DNA of 64,000 nt from contig DEQO01000196.1 of the NCBI GenBank assembly GCA_002360495.1, forward strand, positions 20,506-84,505. Reading direction: 5' to 3'. The DNA comes from Flavobacteriales bacterium UBA3364 (lineage in GTDB: Bacteria; Bacteroidota; Bacteroidia; Flavobacteriales_F; PHOS-HE28). The stretch's first letter is position 1; every line of letters starts with the position of its first letter. The position numbers were made by a program, and so were the translations under genes. Of this stretch, positions 37,121 to 46,057 are shown piece by piece. The notes below the pieces were generated by a model, which saw nothing but the letters and a program-made list of their open reading frames with translations, was not told the DNA's origin and searched no databases.

Positions 37121-38065
37121 GTGACCTGTGCGACATATCGAACCTCCCTTCCCACGCTGATCGCGGTCGGTCTGCTGTTGTCCCTTTCGGCGTGCAAGAA
37201 GGAAGAGGTGGAGGTGCGGCCCGACAACCAGGCGCCGGACTACTATGGAGTACCCACGGTCGTGGTGCAGAACTACGTGAACCGCTTGTTCATCGACCTG
37301 CTGGGCCGTGAGCCGGTGGATGCGGAGATGAACGCCGAGGTGGCCACCTTGGAAAGCGCCGGCCTTTCTTCCGGATCGCGCATCGCATTGGTGAACAAGC
37401 TGATGACCAGCACGGTCTTCGTGGAAGGTGATTCCAGCTACAAGAACGCCTACTACCAACGGCAGTACGAAGGCTTCAAAGCCCGCTTCCTGGAGGGCGT
37501 GAGCGACGAGGTGATCGATGGGTTCATCGGGAATGCGGCCCAAGCGGCCCTGGCCGATTCGCTGAGCGGGAACGCACAGGGAGCAAGTGAAAGCAACAGC
37601 GCGCTACAGCGATTGCTCCGATTGAAGAATTCCCGCACCCAATTCCGGGATGGGCTGATCAACGTGAACGAAGTTGTGAAGCGGATGATGCTCAACGCCG
37701 TGTACGACGAGATCAACATGAACACGTTCAACTTCTTGAACGCATCCTTCGACAACCTGCTGTTCCGCTACCCGACGGATGCCGAGTTCGATGCCGGATA
37801 CACGATGGTGGAGAACAATGCAAGTGCGCTCCTCTTCGGACAAAGCGGTCAGAACAAGGCCGCGTATCTCGACATCCTGGTGCAGAGTGCCGAGGGACAC
37901 GAAGGACTGGTACGCCTGTGCTACCGCACCTTCCTTGGTCGAGACCCCAGCACGTTCGAGGCCTACCAACTCACCACCGCGTTCCGGGCCGATCACGACC
38001 TGCAACGCCTGCAACGCTCCATCCTCATCGGCGATGAATACGCCGGACTCTCCAACAACCAATAA
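37121..38065 (+). CDS. Lipoprotein with PSD/DUF4214-like repeats
   Basis: About 314 residues from a GTG at 37121; the start is uncertain (GTG 37118 or 37040 are alternatives). A signal with lipobox LSLSAC is followed by KKEE. The body contains YVNRLFIDLLGREPVDAEM near the N-terminus and CYRTFLGRDPSTFEAY near the C-terminus, the (Y/N)R-x-F-x(2)-L-G-R-x-P pattern seen in DUF1549 (PSD1) and DUF4214 domains. The 166-residue lipoprotein downstream carries a similar YNRFLVRNPTEAE. First gene of a plus-strand envelope cluster. Confidence 0.65.
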   Translation: MTCATYRTSLPTLIAVGLLLSLSACKKEEVEVRPDNQAPDYYGVPTVVVQNYVNRLFIDLLGREPVDAEMNAEVATLESAGLSSGSRIALVNKLMTSTVFVEGDSSYKNAYYQRQYEGFKARFLEGVSDEVIDGFIGNAAQAALADSLSGNAQGASESNSALQRLLRLKNSRTQFRDGLINVNEVVKRMMLNAVYDEINMNTFNFLNASFDNLLFRYPTDAEFDAGYTMVENNASALLFGQSGQNKAAYLDILVQSAEGHEGLVRLCYRTFLGRDPSTFEAYQLTTAFRADHDLQRLQRSILIGDEYAGLSNNQ

Positions 38066-38111
38066 GGGCGGGAGATACCTCGCCCCAGCAACCAAGCCAA
38101 CACCCAACACC

Positions 38112-38243
38112 ATGGAACCCAAATACAGAACCCTCGTACAAGCCGCACTCATCGCTGTGGTCATCGCCTTCACCATCCTGGGACATACGAGCGAAAGTGG
38201 CGATGAAGCCCTTGCACAAGAGACCAGCCAGGGTCACCGCTGA
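38112..38243 (+). CDS. Small hydrophobic protein
   Basis: A 43-residue frame starting MEPKYRTLVQAALIAVVIAF, with one hydrophobic helix and a short acidic tail (ESGDEALAQE). It lies between two lipoprotein genes with short spacing on each side, in the same direction. No family is recognised; it is listed because the position, start and composition fit a real small membrane or secreted peptide. Confidence 0.4.
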   Translation: MEPKYRTLVQAALIAVVIAFTILGHTSESGDEALAQETSQGHR

Positions 38244-38254
38244 ACACACGCATC

Positions 38255-38755
38255 ATGCGCTCCGCAACCCTTCTCCTTCGTTCGCCAGGCCTGCTCCTGC
38301 TGGTCGCGGCGTTGGTCACGGGCTGCAAGAAGGACGCGTTCATCTATGACGTCGATCCCGTGGACCTGGGCCGGTCCGATGGCGACAAGGACCGCGAGAA
38401 GACCAACCAGGAGTATGCTGCGATCCTGCATGCCAACCTGTTCCAGACGGCGCTCTCGGCCAACGATCTGTACGAGATCGACCAGTGTATACAAAGCATC
38501 GGGGACAAGCAACTGGCGCGGGAGGTCATCATCAGCAACTTCATGAACAAGCCCGGGGTGATGATCCCGTCGGACTCCCTCATGCATGCCGATGTGGACG
38601 CGTTCATCATCGACACGTACAACCGGTTCCTGGTGCGCAACCCTACCGAAGCCGAGAAGACCTGGTTCCGCAACACCATCGCAGCGGACCCGAACGTGAC
38701 CACGGAGCTCATCTACTTCTCCTTCGCCCTCAGCGAGGAATATCTGTTCTACTGA
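38255..38755 (+). CDS. Lipoprotein of the same PSD/DUF4214-like kind
   Basis: A 166-residue protein with a lipoprotein signal (LLLLVAALVTGC, then KKD). The only clear landmark is FIIDTYNRFLVRNPTEAEK near residues 121-139, matching the repeated motif in the 37121 gene. It ends in SEEYLFY. It precedes the DUF1501-type gene by 11 bp. The two lipoproteins may be partners or paralogous halves of a single ancestral protein. Confidence 0.6.
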   Translation: MRSATLLLRSPGLLLLVAALVTGCKKDAFIYDVDPVDLGRSDGDKDREKTNQEYAAILHANLFQTALSANDLYEIDQCIQSIGDKQLAREVIISNFMNKPGVMIPSDSLMHADVDAFIIDTYNRFLVRNPTEAEKTWFRNTIAADPNVTTELIYFSFALSEEYLFY

Positions 38756-38766
38756 ACCTCAGGACC

Positions 38767-40098
38767 ATGGATCGAAGGAAGTTCATCAAACGAACAGGAG
38801 CCGCTGCTGCGGGCCTCTTCGCCGCTCCGTACATCCTGCCCAGCGGTCGCCTCTTCGCTGCTTCCGGAGCGCAGCTTGCGGAGCATGTCGTCTTCGTCCT
38901 TTTCGCTGGTGGCGTGCGCCAACAGGAGACCGTGCTGCAACGCTACATAGCCGATGCGCAGGACGATACGGTGGAGGGTAACATTCTCTACAACATGTTG
39001 GATGGCGCCCCACCGCCCGAGAAGATCGTATACGGTACGGGCTTGGGTGGCATCAACCCGATCCAGCCGATACTGGGCCAATCGCTGCAGCAACAAGGGA
39101 CGCTTTTCCGTGAGATGCGTGCCGTGAGCGCCGGCCACTATGGAGGGTTGAACTCCTTGTTGCAAGGGAATACGGCTGCGACGCAAGGTCTTCAGCAGAA
39201 ACCGTTGAACCCGACGATCTTCGAATACCTGCGTCGCCATGGTGGTCTGCCTGCGACGAAGACCTGGTTCATCGGGAACTCCATCGGCAACAGTGTTCCC
39301 TTGCTGAACTACAGCATCAACCCGAACTACGGCGCCCGGTACGGAGCGAACTTCTTCGCGCCCAATGTCACCTTCGGACCTGCCGGCGACCAGTATCTCT
39401 CCGACGCGAAGGTCTACCATCCGCAGGACCAGCTCGATCCCATCTACGAGATGAAGGCTTTCCTCGACAACAGCTTCGAGCATCTCGGTAGCGTGCCCAC
39501 CAGCATCGGCAACACGGCGGAGGAGAAACAGGACATCAAGGCCTTCATGGAAGAGATGTTCACCAAGACGCAGAACGGAACGATCGCGCACCCGCCTGTG
39601 CATGACAGCGGTGATCTCACCACCGTGGGCTACGCCTGCGAGGTGATGAAGTGGTTCAAGCCGGCGTTGACCGTGGTGAACATGAGCGGAGTGGATGGCT
39701 GCCACAGCAGTTTCACGGGCTATCTGGCAGCCATGCATCGCGCAGACCATGCCGTGGGCCATGTTTGGGACTTCATCCAGGAACAGGTTCCGGAGATGGC
39801 CGGCAATACCGTGATCATCGCGATCCCCGAATGCGGCCGCAATGGCGAACCGAACGCCATCCAGGACCAGAACGACTGGTACTCTTTCGATCACAGCGAC
39901 GCCAACGCGTTGCGTGTGTTCGGCATGATGGCCGGCGCGAACGTGCCATCCAACCTGGCCATCGGCTCCGAGGGGAACCAGGTCGGTATTGTCACTGATG
40001 TTGTTCCCACGATCGCGGAGATCCTTGGCGTGAAGAACGAGGTGATCGGTGCCGGATTCCTGAGCCCCGGTACGCTTTCGCTCTTCGATCGGATCTGA
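38767..40098 (+). CDS. Tat-exported DUF1501-type (alkaline-phosphatase-fold) protein
   Basis: A 443-residue protein with a twin-arginine signal: MDRRKFIKRTGAAAAGLFAA. The body follows the DUF1501 layout: VVFVLFAGGVRQQETV near the N-terminus, GTLFREMRAVSAGHYGG, a central VVNMSGVDGCHSSFTGYL with conserved His, and VIIAIPECGRN followed by FDHSDANALRVFG and VTDVVPTIAEILG at the C-terminus, where the D, H and T residues of the alkaline phosphatase superfamily normally lie. Activity unproven. In planctomycetes DUF1501 genes pair with PSD1/PSCyt1 genes; here it is flanked by PSD-like and cytochrome-like lipoproteins. Confidence 0.8.
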   Translation: MDRRKFIKRTGAAAAGLFAAPYILPSGRLFAASGAQLAEHVVFVLFAGGVRQQETVLQRYIADAQDDTVEGNILYNMLDGAPPPEKIVYGTGLGGINPIQPILGQSLQQQGTLFREMRAVSAGHYGGLNSLLQGNTAATQGLQQKPLNPTIFEYLRRHGGLPATKTWFIGNSIGNSVPLLNYSINPNYGARYGANFFAPNVTFGPAGDQYLSDAKVYHPQDQLDPIYEMKAFLDNSFEHLGSVPTSIGNTAEEKQDIKAFMEEMFTKTQNGTIAHPPVHDSGDLTTVGYACEVMKWFKPALTVVNMSGVDGCHSSFTGYLAAMHRADHAVGHVWDFIQEQVPEMAGNTVIIAIPECGRNGEPNAIQDQNDWYSFDHSDANALRVFGMMAGANVPSNLAIGSEGNQVGIVTDVVPTIAEILGVKNEVIGAGFLSPGTLSLFDRI

Positions 40099-40101
40099 AC
40101 C

Positions 40102-41043
40102 ATGCGCATCACTTGGATCGTCATAGCGCTCGTCCTGCTCATCCTTGCTTCGTGCCGGAAGGAGACGCCGAACCCGTACGATGAACTCGAGCGCCGCTCT
40201 CCCAATCCCTCCGTGGAGAGTATCCCACAGGACAATTTTGCGTGGATCCACCAGCGGATCCTGCGCCCGAACTGCGCCTTGAGCGGTTGCCATGACGGCA
40301 CCTTCGAGCCGGAGTTCCGGAGCATCGGAAGCGCATACAACTCGCTGGTGTTCCATCCGGTGATGGCGAACACCCCCCAACAGACCTTCACCTACCGCGT
40401 GCTGCCGGGTGATGTCCAGGCTTCCTTCCTGCACGAACGTCTTACGGTATCCGTACCCAACACTTCCGGCATCATGCCCCCGGCCCTCGCGGAGAACAGT
40501 GACTGGCCCGCTAACGCCGAAGCTTACCGGGCGGCCATCTTCAGTTGGATCGCCAGTGGGGCGAAGGACATGTTCGGTGGAACACCGAGCCTTGGCAACC
40601 TGGAGCCTCAGGTCACGGGGATCCTCGCCTTCGCTGCAGGCAGCACCACCAACCCTTACCCGCGCGGAACGGACGAAGGTGTGCAGCCCATCGAAGTGCC
40701 GGCCGGGACGATCGATCTCTGGTTCGCGTTCTCGGATGATGGGACGGCGAGTACAGCGCTCATGTACAACAAGGTGAAGATCGCCACCTCTACGAATGCC
40801 TTCGAAACCGTGCCGGAACTGGAGCTGACCACATCTTCCACGCTCACGGGTCCTGATCTGGGGAACAGTACGGCGACGTACACCCATCGTGTGCAACTGC
40901 CGCTCGGAAACTATCCCGTTGGCACTACGCTGTTCGTTCGCGTGTATGTGGATGATGGTGATCATTCCTCACCGACCGAGATCCCCAACGAAGGGACCAC
41001 CTCCCCGATGCTGGACTACTTCACCCTACGGATCGTCGCATGA
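40102..41043 (+). CDS. Lipoprotein with cytochrome-c-like (PSCyt1-type) domain
   Basis: A 313-residue lipoprotein (VLLILASC, then RKE). It contains IHQRILRPNCALSGCHDGTF near residues 49-68, a CX4CH heme-type motif rather than the usual CXXCH, then YNSLVFHPVM and LPGDVQASFLHERL, GIMPPAL and IFSWIASGA, which follow the order of planctomycete cytochrome-c domains. Whether heme is attached is unknown. The C-terminal half is a beta domain ending YTHRVQLPLGNYPVGTT. The gene starts 3 bp after the DUF1501-type gene. Confidence 0.75.
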   Translation: MRITWIVIALVLLILASCRKETPNPYDELERRSPNPSVESIPQDNFAWIHQRILRPNCALSGCHDGTFEPEFRSIGSAYNSLVFHPVMANTPQQTFTYRVLPGDVQASFLHERLTVSVPNTSGIMPPALAENSDWPANAEAYRAAIFSWIASGAKDMFGGTPSLGNLEPQVTGILAFAAGSTTNPYPRGTDEGVQPIEVPAGTIDLWFAFSDDGTASTALMYNKVKIATSTNAFETVPELELTTSSTLTGPDLGNSTATYTHRVQLPLGNYPVGTTLFVRVYVDDGDHSSPTEIPNEGTTSPMLDYFTLRIVA

Positions 41044-41492
41044 GAACGGGCATCATAGCGATCTGGTGCACGCTCGTGCTGATGGCCTGCAAGAAGGAGC
41101 AAGCCGACATCATGCCGATGGAACCCGAGATCGAGCTGATCAGCATCGGTCCGTCCGCTGTGGTGGAATTCGAGCAGCCCATCATCCTGCGGTTCAGCTA
41201 CAAGGATGGGAACGGTGATCTCGGTCGTATCGATCCGGACGATCATTCGCTGTGGGTCAAGGACAGTCGTCTCGCCGTTGCCGATGGTTATCACATCATC
41301 CCGCTCGCACCTCCCGATACGGAAGTGCCCATCCAGGGGGAACTGGAAGTGGAGCTGGATCCGCTTTTCCTACTCGGGAACGGTGCTGAAGAGATCATGA
41401 CGTATTCCTTCCACGTGGTGGACAACGCTGGTAACAAGAGCAACGAGATCACCACTCCGGCGATCGTGATAACCGCACAGGACAGCCTTTGA
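41040..41492 (+). CDS. Lipoprotein, beta-rich, unknown function
   Basis: A 150-residue lipoprotein (TLVLMAC, then KKEQ). The body (LRFSYKDGNGDLGRIDPDDH) resembles a cadherin-like or calcium-binding beta domain with Asp/Asn-rich loops, followed by SFHVVDNAGNKSNEI. The start overlaps the stop of the cytochrome-like lipoprotein gene (ATGA). It belongs to the same co-transcribed cluster. Confidence 0.7.
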   Translation: MRTGIIAIWCTLVLMACKKEQADIMPMEPEIELISIGPSAVVEFEQPIILRFSYKDGNGDLGRIDPDDHSLWVKDSRLAVADGYHIIPLAPPDTEVPIQGELEVELDPLFLLGNGAEEIMTYSFHVVDNAGNKSNEITTPAIVITAQDSL

Positions 41493-41502
41493 GCGAAAGC
41501 CC

Positions 41503-44500
41503 ATGCAGCACCTTCGGAACATCGCGCTTGCAAGCACCATGGCCCTGGTCATGTGTTCGCAAGCACAGGTGTTGCCCGAGTTCAACATGACCGATACGGT
41601 CGTTACCATCTGCAAGGGGATATTGCTCGACAGCGAAGAGGGACCCGGTGGCAACCTTTACGGTAACAACGAGGACTTCGTCTTCACCATAGACGCCGGT
41701 AGCCAGATCACACTGGTGTTCCAGCCCGTCTTTTGCCTCGAACAGGGGTATGACTTCCTGACCTTCCACAACGGTCCGTCGGTCAACTCCCCGCAGATCG
41801 GGCCTTCGTATTCCGGCACCACTGCTCCACCGCCGATCACCGCCAGCAGCGGGGTGCTGACCATCCACTTCGTCAGTGACCCGACCGTGGCTTACTGCGG
41901 ATTTGAAGCGCAATGGACCAGTATTGTGGCACCACCCGTACCACCGGTGATGACGATCCCGTCCGCGCCCGTGTGCGGAAGTGGTACCATCGGCCTGCGA
42001 TTCAGCTATCCCATCGCGTGCGATTCCATCGCGCCTGGAGCGTTCAGCATAACGGGCCAGGGAGCCCCCGCGGTGACCGGTGCGGGTGCTGTGGGGTGCA
42101 ATGGTGGGGAAACGGTGGCCATGCAACTGTCGGTCGACCCCCCGTTCGAGCGGAACTGCCCCTACACCGTCTCCTTCCGCATCGGTATCTACGATCGTTG
42201 TGATTCGCTATGGTTCTTCACGATCACAGCCAATACCCAGGTCGTTTCATGCCCCATCGCTGTCGAGGTCCTCGCTGAGCGGGACACGATCTGTTCCGGG
42301 AGTTGTGTTGACCTGACCGCCGATGTGAACGGATGTCTGACCTATACCTATGCGTGGGACAATGGTCTCGCCCCCGTGCGAGGCCCCATCTCCGTCTGCC
42401 CCACGGCGACAACGACCTACTCCGTGACCGCCACGGAGACAGGGACCGGTAACCAGGCTTCAAATACCATCACCATCGTCGTATTGGATCCGCAGGTCGT
42501 GGGTGCACCGGCTACCGTCTGTCAGTCGCTGGACGCGTTCGATCTGGTCGGCTCTCCACCGGGTGGCTGGTGGACAGGCGATGGTATTCTGGACAGCCTT
42601 TCCGGGACGTTCGATCCGGACACGGCGGGACCAGGGGCACATGTGCTCACGTACGGAATTCCCGGCGGATGCGAAGCGGCGATCACACTCTTCGTTGACA
42701 GTATGGATGCAGGATTGGATGAGGCGGCATGTCCGGGTACAGCGCCGTTCATGATCCAGGATAATACCCCGCAAGGCGGGACCTGGAGCGGCCCTTTCAT
42801 CCAGCCGAACGGCCTTTTCGATCCTTCAACAGTCGGTTCCTACGTTGTCACCTATTCTGCCGGCAGCTGCTCGGATACGAAGACGATCAACGTCGACAAC
42901 ATCACCGGGCAAACACAATTGGACACCGTATGCCAGAGCACGTTCCCGTTCGATATCCCCGTGCAACCTTGGGGTGGTCGTTGGTCGGGTGCCGGTATCG
43001 TGGATACGCTGCGTGGCACTTTCGATCCGGACGAGGCAGAGGGAGGTACGCACATCCTGACCTATGCCTTGCATGGATGCGATCGACAATTCACGATCCA
43101 TGTTAAGCCCGTGGACATCGGGGGGAGCCGAAGCGCCTGTCCGGCGCAGCCTGCGCCATTTGCGTTGGATCCGGCAGCATTCCCGGCAGGCGGGACCTGG
43201 GCAGGTGGTGGTATTGTGGACGCTTCGAACGGAACCTACGATCCGGTGCAAGCCGGCAATGGATGGGATGAGCTATTGTATTTCGCCCCGAACGGCTGTG
43301 TGGACACGATCGGGATACTTGTCGGATACACAGCGGTGGATGATGACACGCTATTCTTTTGCAGTAACTCCGATGAGCTGAAGCTGGATGATGGGACCAC
43401 CGGCCGCACTCCGTGGGACGGCACTTGGTCCGGTCCGTCGATCAGCCAGAACAGCGATGGCGACTGGTTCTTCGATCCACAAGAAGCCGGTGTCGGTGTG
43501 CATGTGTTGCATTTCGATGCGAATACGTGCGGTGATTCGTTGCTGGCCATAGTGCATCCCGCATCACTTGCGGTGACCGATATGACGGTGTGCGCGGCCA
43601 TCGCTCCATTCCCTCTTGCCACGGTCCCACCAGGGGCGACTTTCAGTGGAGCGGGGGCGGACAACGATGGAATGTTCGACCCGGCGGCAGCGGGGGAAGG
43701 GACGCATATGATCCACTACGACACACCGGCCGGTTGCACGGATTCCGTTCTGATCACCGTGATACCGTTCGTACAAGCGGAGCTCGGTGGGGTACAGGAC
43801 ACTTACTGTTCCAACGATGTGGAAGTGACGATCACGTTCTCCCCGTTGGGTGGTGTTTTCACCGGAATGAACAGCATCACCTTCAATCCATCCACGTTGA
43901 CGGACGGCGACTACACGTTGGTGTACCAATACGGCTCCGGGGACTGCCAGTCCACCGACACCCTGCACTTCACGGACCATCCCCCGTTGACCACCGAATT
44001 GGTGGTGAGCAACAACCCGATCTGCACCGGCGGTGGGAGTGAGATCCAAGTGATCACAAGCGGCGGCGACCCAGATGGGCTGATCGACCATCAATGGGAC
44101 AATGGACTATTCCCCGCGGCCACGCAAAACGCTTCGCCGACAACGACCACGACCTACCATGTGCTGACGACCGATGGTTGCAGCGATGTCGTTGCGGATA
44201 GCATCACGATCGTGGTACACCCACCGTTCGAACCGCAGTTCGCCTTCTCGCCCATGCAGTGCCACGGCGACCCCGGCTACGTGATCGGATCCGTGACCGG
44301 AACGGGCACGTACACGTTCTCATGGGATCTTTCGCCCACGGATATGGTAGGGGATAGTATCGCCCTTCCCGCCGGTGGCCTTGCCTTCGTGACGGTGACC
44401 AACAATGAGACGGGATGTGCCACGGACAGCCTTATCCGGGTGCCGAGCTGGCCCGCCATCACCGCACTGTTCAGCAGCAACCCGAATGAGGAGTGCATCG

Positions 44501-44985
44501 ATTTCGATCAGCGGGATGTCACCTTCATCGATCTCAGCAACAATGCCGTGGCCGGTTTCTGGGTGATCAATGGAGATACGGTCCCTTACGAATTCGGCGT
44601 GAACCCTCACTTTGATCTCGGCACTGCCGGGTACTACGAGACGCAACTTGTCGTATGGAACGAGGGGAATTGTGTGGACAGCATGTCGCTGGACATGTGC
44701 ATCCGTGATAGCGAGGCCATCTTCATCCCCGATGTCTTCAGCCCGAACGGTGATGGCAACAACGACGTGCTCTTCGTGCGCGGGCCAACGATCATCGAAC
44801 TGGACTTCGCCATCTACGATCGCTGGGGTGCAAGGCTCTTCAGTACCACCTCGGTGGGCAACGGTTGGGACGGGACCGTGGACGGTGATCAAAGCACAAG
44901 CGGCGTGTATCTCTACACCTTGACCGCACGAACGGAGGATGGTGATGAGCTTGTACGGACCGGCAACATCACCTTGGTGCGATGA
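41503..44985 (+). CDS. Large type IX-secreted surface protein: CUB domain, seven repeats, gliding-type C-terminal domain
   Basis: A 1160-residue protein. A signal peptide is followed by a CUB-like domain (about 28-142: NNEDFVFTIDAGSQITLVF, GYDFLTFHNG, LTIHFVSD). Two Ig-like segments come next. Seven imperfect repeats of 66-78 residues run from about 330 to 826, each with a Cys near the start, W-(S/T)-G-x-G-I, G-x-F/Y-D-P and H-x-L-x-Y. Further beta domains and the sorting domain follow: FIPDVFSPNGDGNNDVLFV, then YDRWGARLF and GVYLYTL at the end. This is the type B (CHU_C) signal that the T9SS recognises. The PorP/SprF gene follows directly. Confidence 0.88.
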   Translation: MQHLRNIALASTMALVMCSQAQVLPEFNMTDTVVTICKGILLDSEEGPGGNLYGNNEDFVFTIDAGSQITLVFQPVFCLEQGYDFLTFHNGPSVNSPQIGPSYSGTTAPPPITASSGVLTIHFVSDPTVAYCGFEAQWTSIVAPPVPPVMTIPSAPVCGSGTIGLRFSYPIACDSIAPGAFSITGQGAPAVTGAGAVGCNGGETVAMQLSVDPPFERNCPYTVSFRIGIYDRCDSLWFFTITANTQVVSCPIAVEVLAERDTICSGSCVDLTADVNGCLTYTYAWDNGLAPVRGPISVCPTATTTYSVTATETGTGNQASNTITIVVLDPQVVGAPATVCQSLDAFDLVGSPPGGWWTGDGILDSLSGTFDPDTAGPGAHVLTYGIPGGCEAAITLFVDSMDAGLDEAACPGTAPFMIQDNTPQGGTWSGPFIQPNGLFDPSTVGSYVVTYSAGSCSDTKTINVDNITGQTQLDTVCQSTFPFDIPVQPWGGRWSGAGIVDTLRGTFDPDEAEGGTHILTYALHGCDRQFTIHVKPVDIGGSRSACPAQPAPFALDPAAFPAGGTWAGGGIVDASNGTYDPVQAGNGWDELLYFAPNGCVDTIGILVGYTAVDDDTLFFCSNSDELKLDDGTTGRTPWDGTWSGPSISQNSDGDWFFDPQEAGVGVHVLHFDANTCGDSLLAIVHPASLAVTDMTVCAAIAPFPLATVPPGATFSGAGADNDGMFDPAAAGEGTHMIHYDTPAGCTDSVLITVIPFVQAELGGVQDTYCSNDVEVTITFSPLGGVFTGMNSITFNPSTLTDGDYTLVYQYGSGDCQSTDTLHFTDHPPLTTELVVSNNPICTGGGSEIQVITSGGDPDGLIDHQWDNGLFPAATQNASPTTTTTYHVLTTDGCSDVVADSITIVVHPPFEPQFAFSPMQCHGDPGYVIGSVTGTGTYTFSWDLSPTDMVGDSIALPAGGLAFVTVTNNETGCATDSLIRVPSWPAITALFSSNPNEECIDFDQRDVTFIDLSNNAVAGFWVINGDTVPYEFGVNPHFDLGTAGYYETQLVVWNEGNCVDSMSLDMCIRDSEAIFIPDVFSPNGDGNNDVLFVRGPTIIELDFAIYDRWGARLFSTTSVGNGWDGTVDGDQSTSGVYLYTLTARTEDGDELVRTGNITLVR

Positions 44986-46055
44986 GGAAGAACGCCACCA
45001 TAACAGCCTTGCGACCGGAGTCGATCGGCGCGGCGTGGCGCTTGCTTTTCGTTGTGCTGGGCTTGCTTCTAAGGTCGGTGATGATGGGACAGGACGTCCA
45101 CTTCGGACAATTCTTCAACGCCCCGCTCGTGATCAACCCCGCCAACGCGGGCGATATCGAAGGGGATCAGCGGTTCGCATTGATCCACCGTGAACAGTGG
45201 CGCAGCGTGGGGAGCCCGTTCCGGACGGATGCCTTCAGCTACGACGCCCCCGTTCTAAGCGGCAAATTGGGCGGAGGGCGGTACCTCGGGTTGGGGTTGA
45301 GCGCCTTCAGCGACAAGGCCGGCACCTCCCAATTCGGGGATACACAGGGGAATTTGAGCGTGGCCTATGCCATCCGGAGCGGTCACGGAAGTTTGCTGGC
45401 TTTCGGCTTGCAGGGCGGTTACGGCCAGCGCAGCGCATCGCTGGATGGCATGCGCTGGGATAGCCAGTACAACGGTGCGGGTTATGATCCTTCGTTGCCG
45501 ACCAATGAGTCCATACCGAACAGCCGTACCTCGTTCGTGGACTTTTCAGCGGGAATGCTGGCAAAAGGCGAATTGAAGAGCGGCGTGCAATGGAAAGGAG
45601 GTGCATCGGTCTTTCACCTGAACCAGCCCCAGGTCTCACTGTTCGGGTCGAGCGAGGACCGGTTGATGCACCGGTTCGTGGCCCACGGTGAATTACGCAT
45701 GGATGGCAAGCGTTGGATCTGGTTGCCGAAGTTCTTCGTTGCGCAGCAGGGCGCAAGCCGTGAGATCAATATCGGTGGATTGATGCACCGACGCATCGGA
45801 GTGGACAGCCGGTACACCACCGACAAGAACTCCTCGGCGCTCTACTTCGGGTGCTTCTACCGTGTGAACGATGCCATCGTGCCCATGGTGCAGTTCGAAT
45901 GGCAGCGCAAACTGGTCGGAGCGATAAGCTATGACATCAACATCAGCAAGTTGCGGACCCAGACCATCTACCGGGGTGCGATGGAGTTGAGCCTGCAGTG
46001 GATCGGCGTGTTCCGCGATAAGCGCATGCGGTTGCCGAACAGTACGTTGCGCTGA
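44982..46055 (+). CDS. PorP/SprF family type IX secretion membrane protein
   Basis: A 357-residue outer-membrane barrel with a signal region (LLFVVLGLLLRSVMMGQ) then the family opening DVHFGQFFNAPLVINPANAG. Further family features are YLGLGLSAFSDKAG, FSAGMLAKG and a C-terminal SYDINISKLRT. PorP/SprF proteins are partners that anchor or export type B substrates. The ATG overlaps the stop of the 1160-residue substrate gene, so the two are translationally coupled, which is the usual pairing for this class. Confidence 0.92.
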   Translation: MRKNATITALRPESIGAAWRLLFVVLGLLLRSVMMGQDVHFGQFFNAPLVINPANAGDIEGDQRFALIHREQWRSVGSPFRTDAFSYDAPVLSGKLGGGRYLGLGLSAFSDKAGTSQFGDTQGNLSVAYAIRSGHGSLLAFGLQGGYGQRSASLDGMRWDSQYNGAGYDPSLPTNESIPNSRTSFVDFSAGMLAKGELKSGVQWKGGASVFHLNQPQVSLFGSSEDRLMHRFVAHGELRMDGKRWIWLPKFFVAQQGASREINIGGLMHRRIGVDSRYTTDKNSSALYFGCFYRVNDAIVPMVQFEWQRKLVGAISYDINISKLRTQTIYRGAMELSLQWIGVFRDKRMRLPNSTLR

Positions 46056-46057
46056 GG

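Noticed and set aside
38749..40965. 738-codon minus-strand open frame opposite the DUF1501-type and cytochrome-like genes
   Set aside because: Arg/His/Val-rich shadow composition, and the plus-strand genes have signal peptides and motifs.
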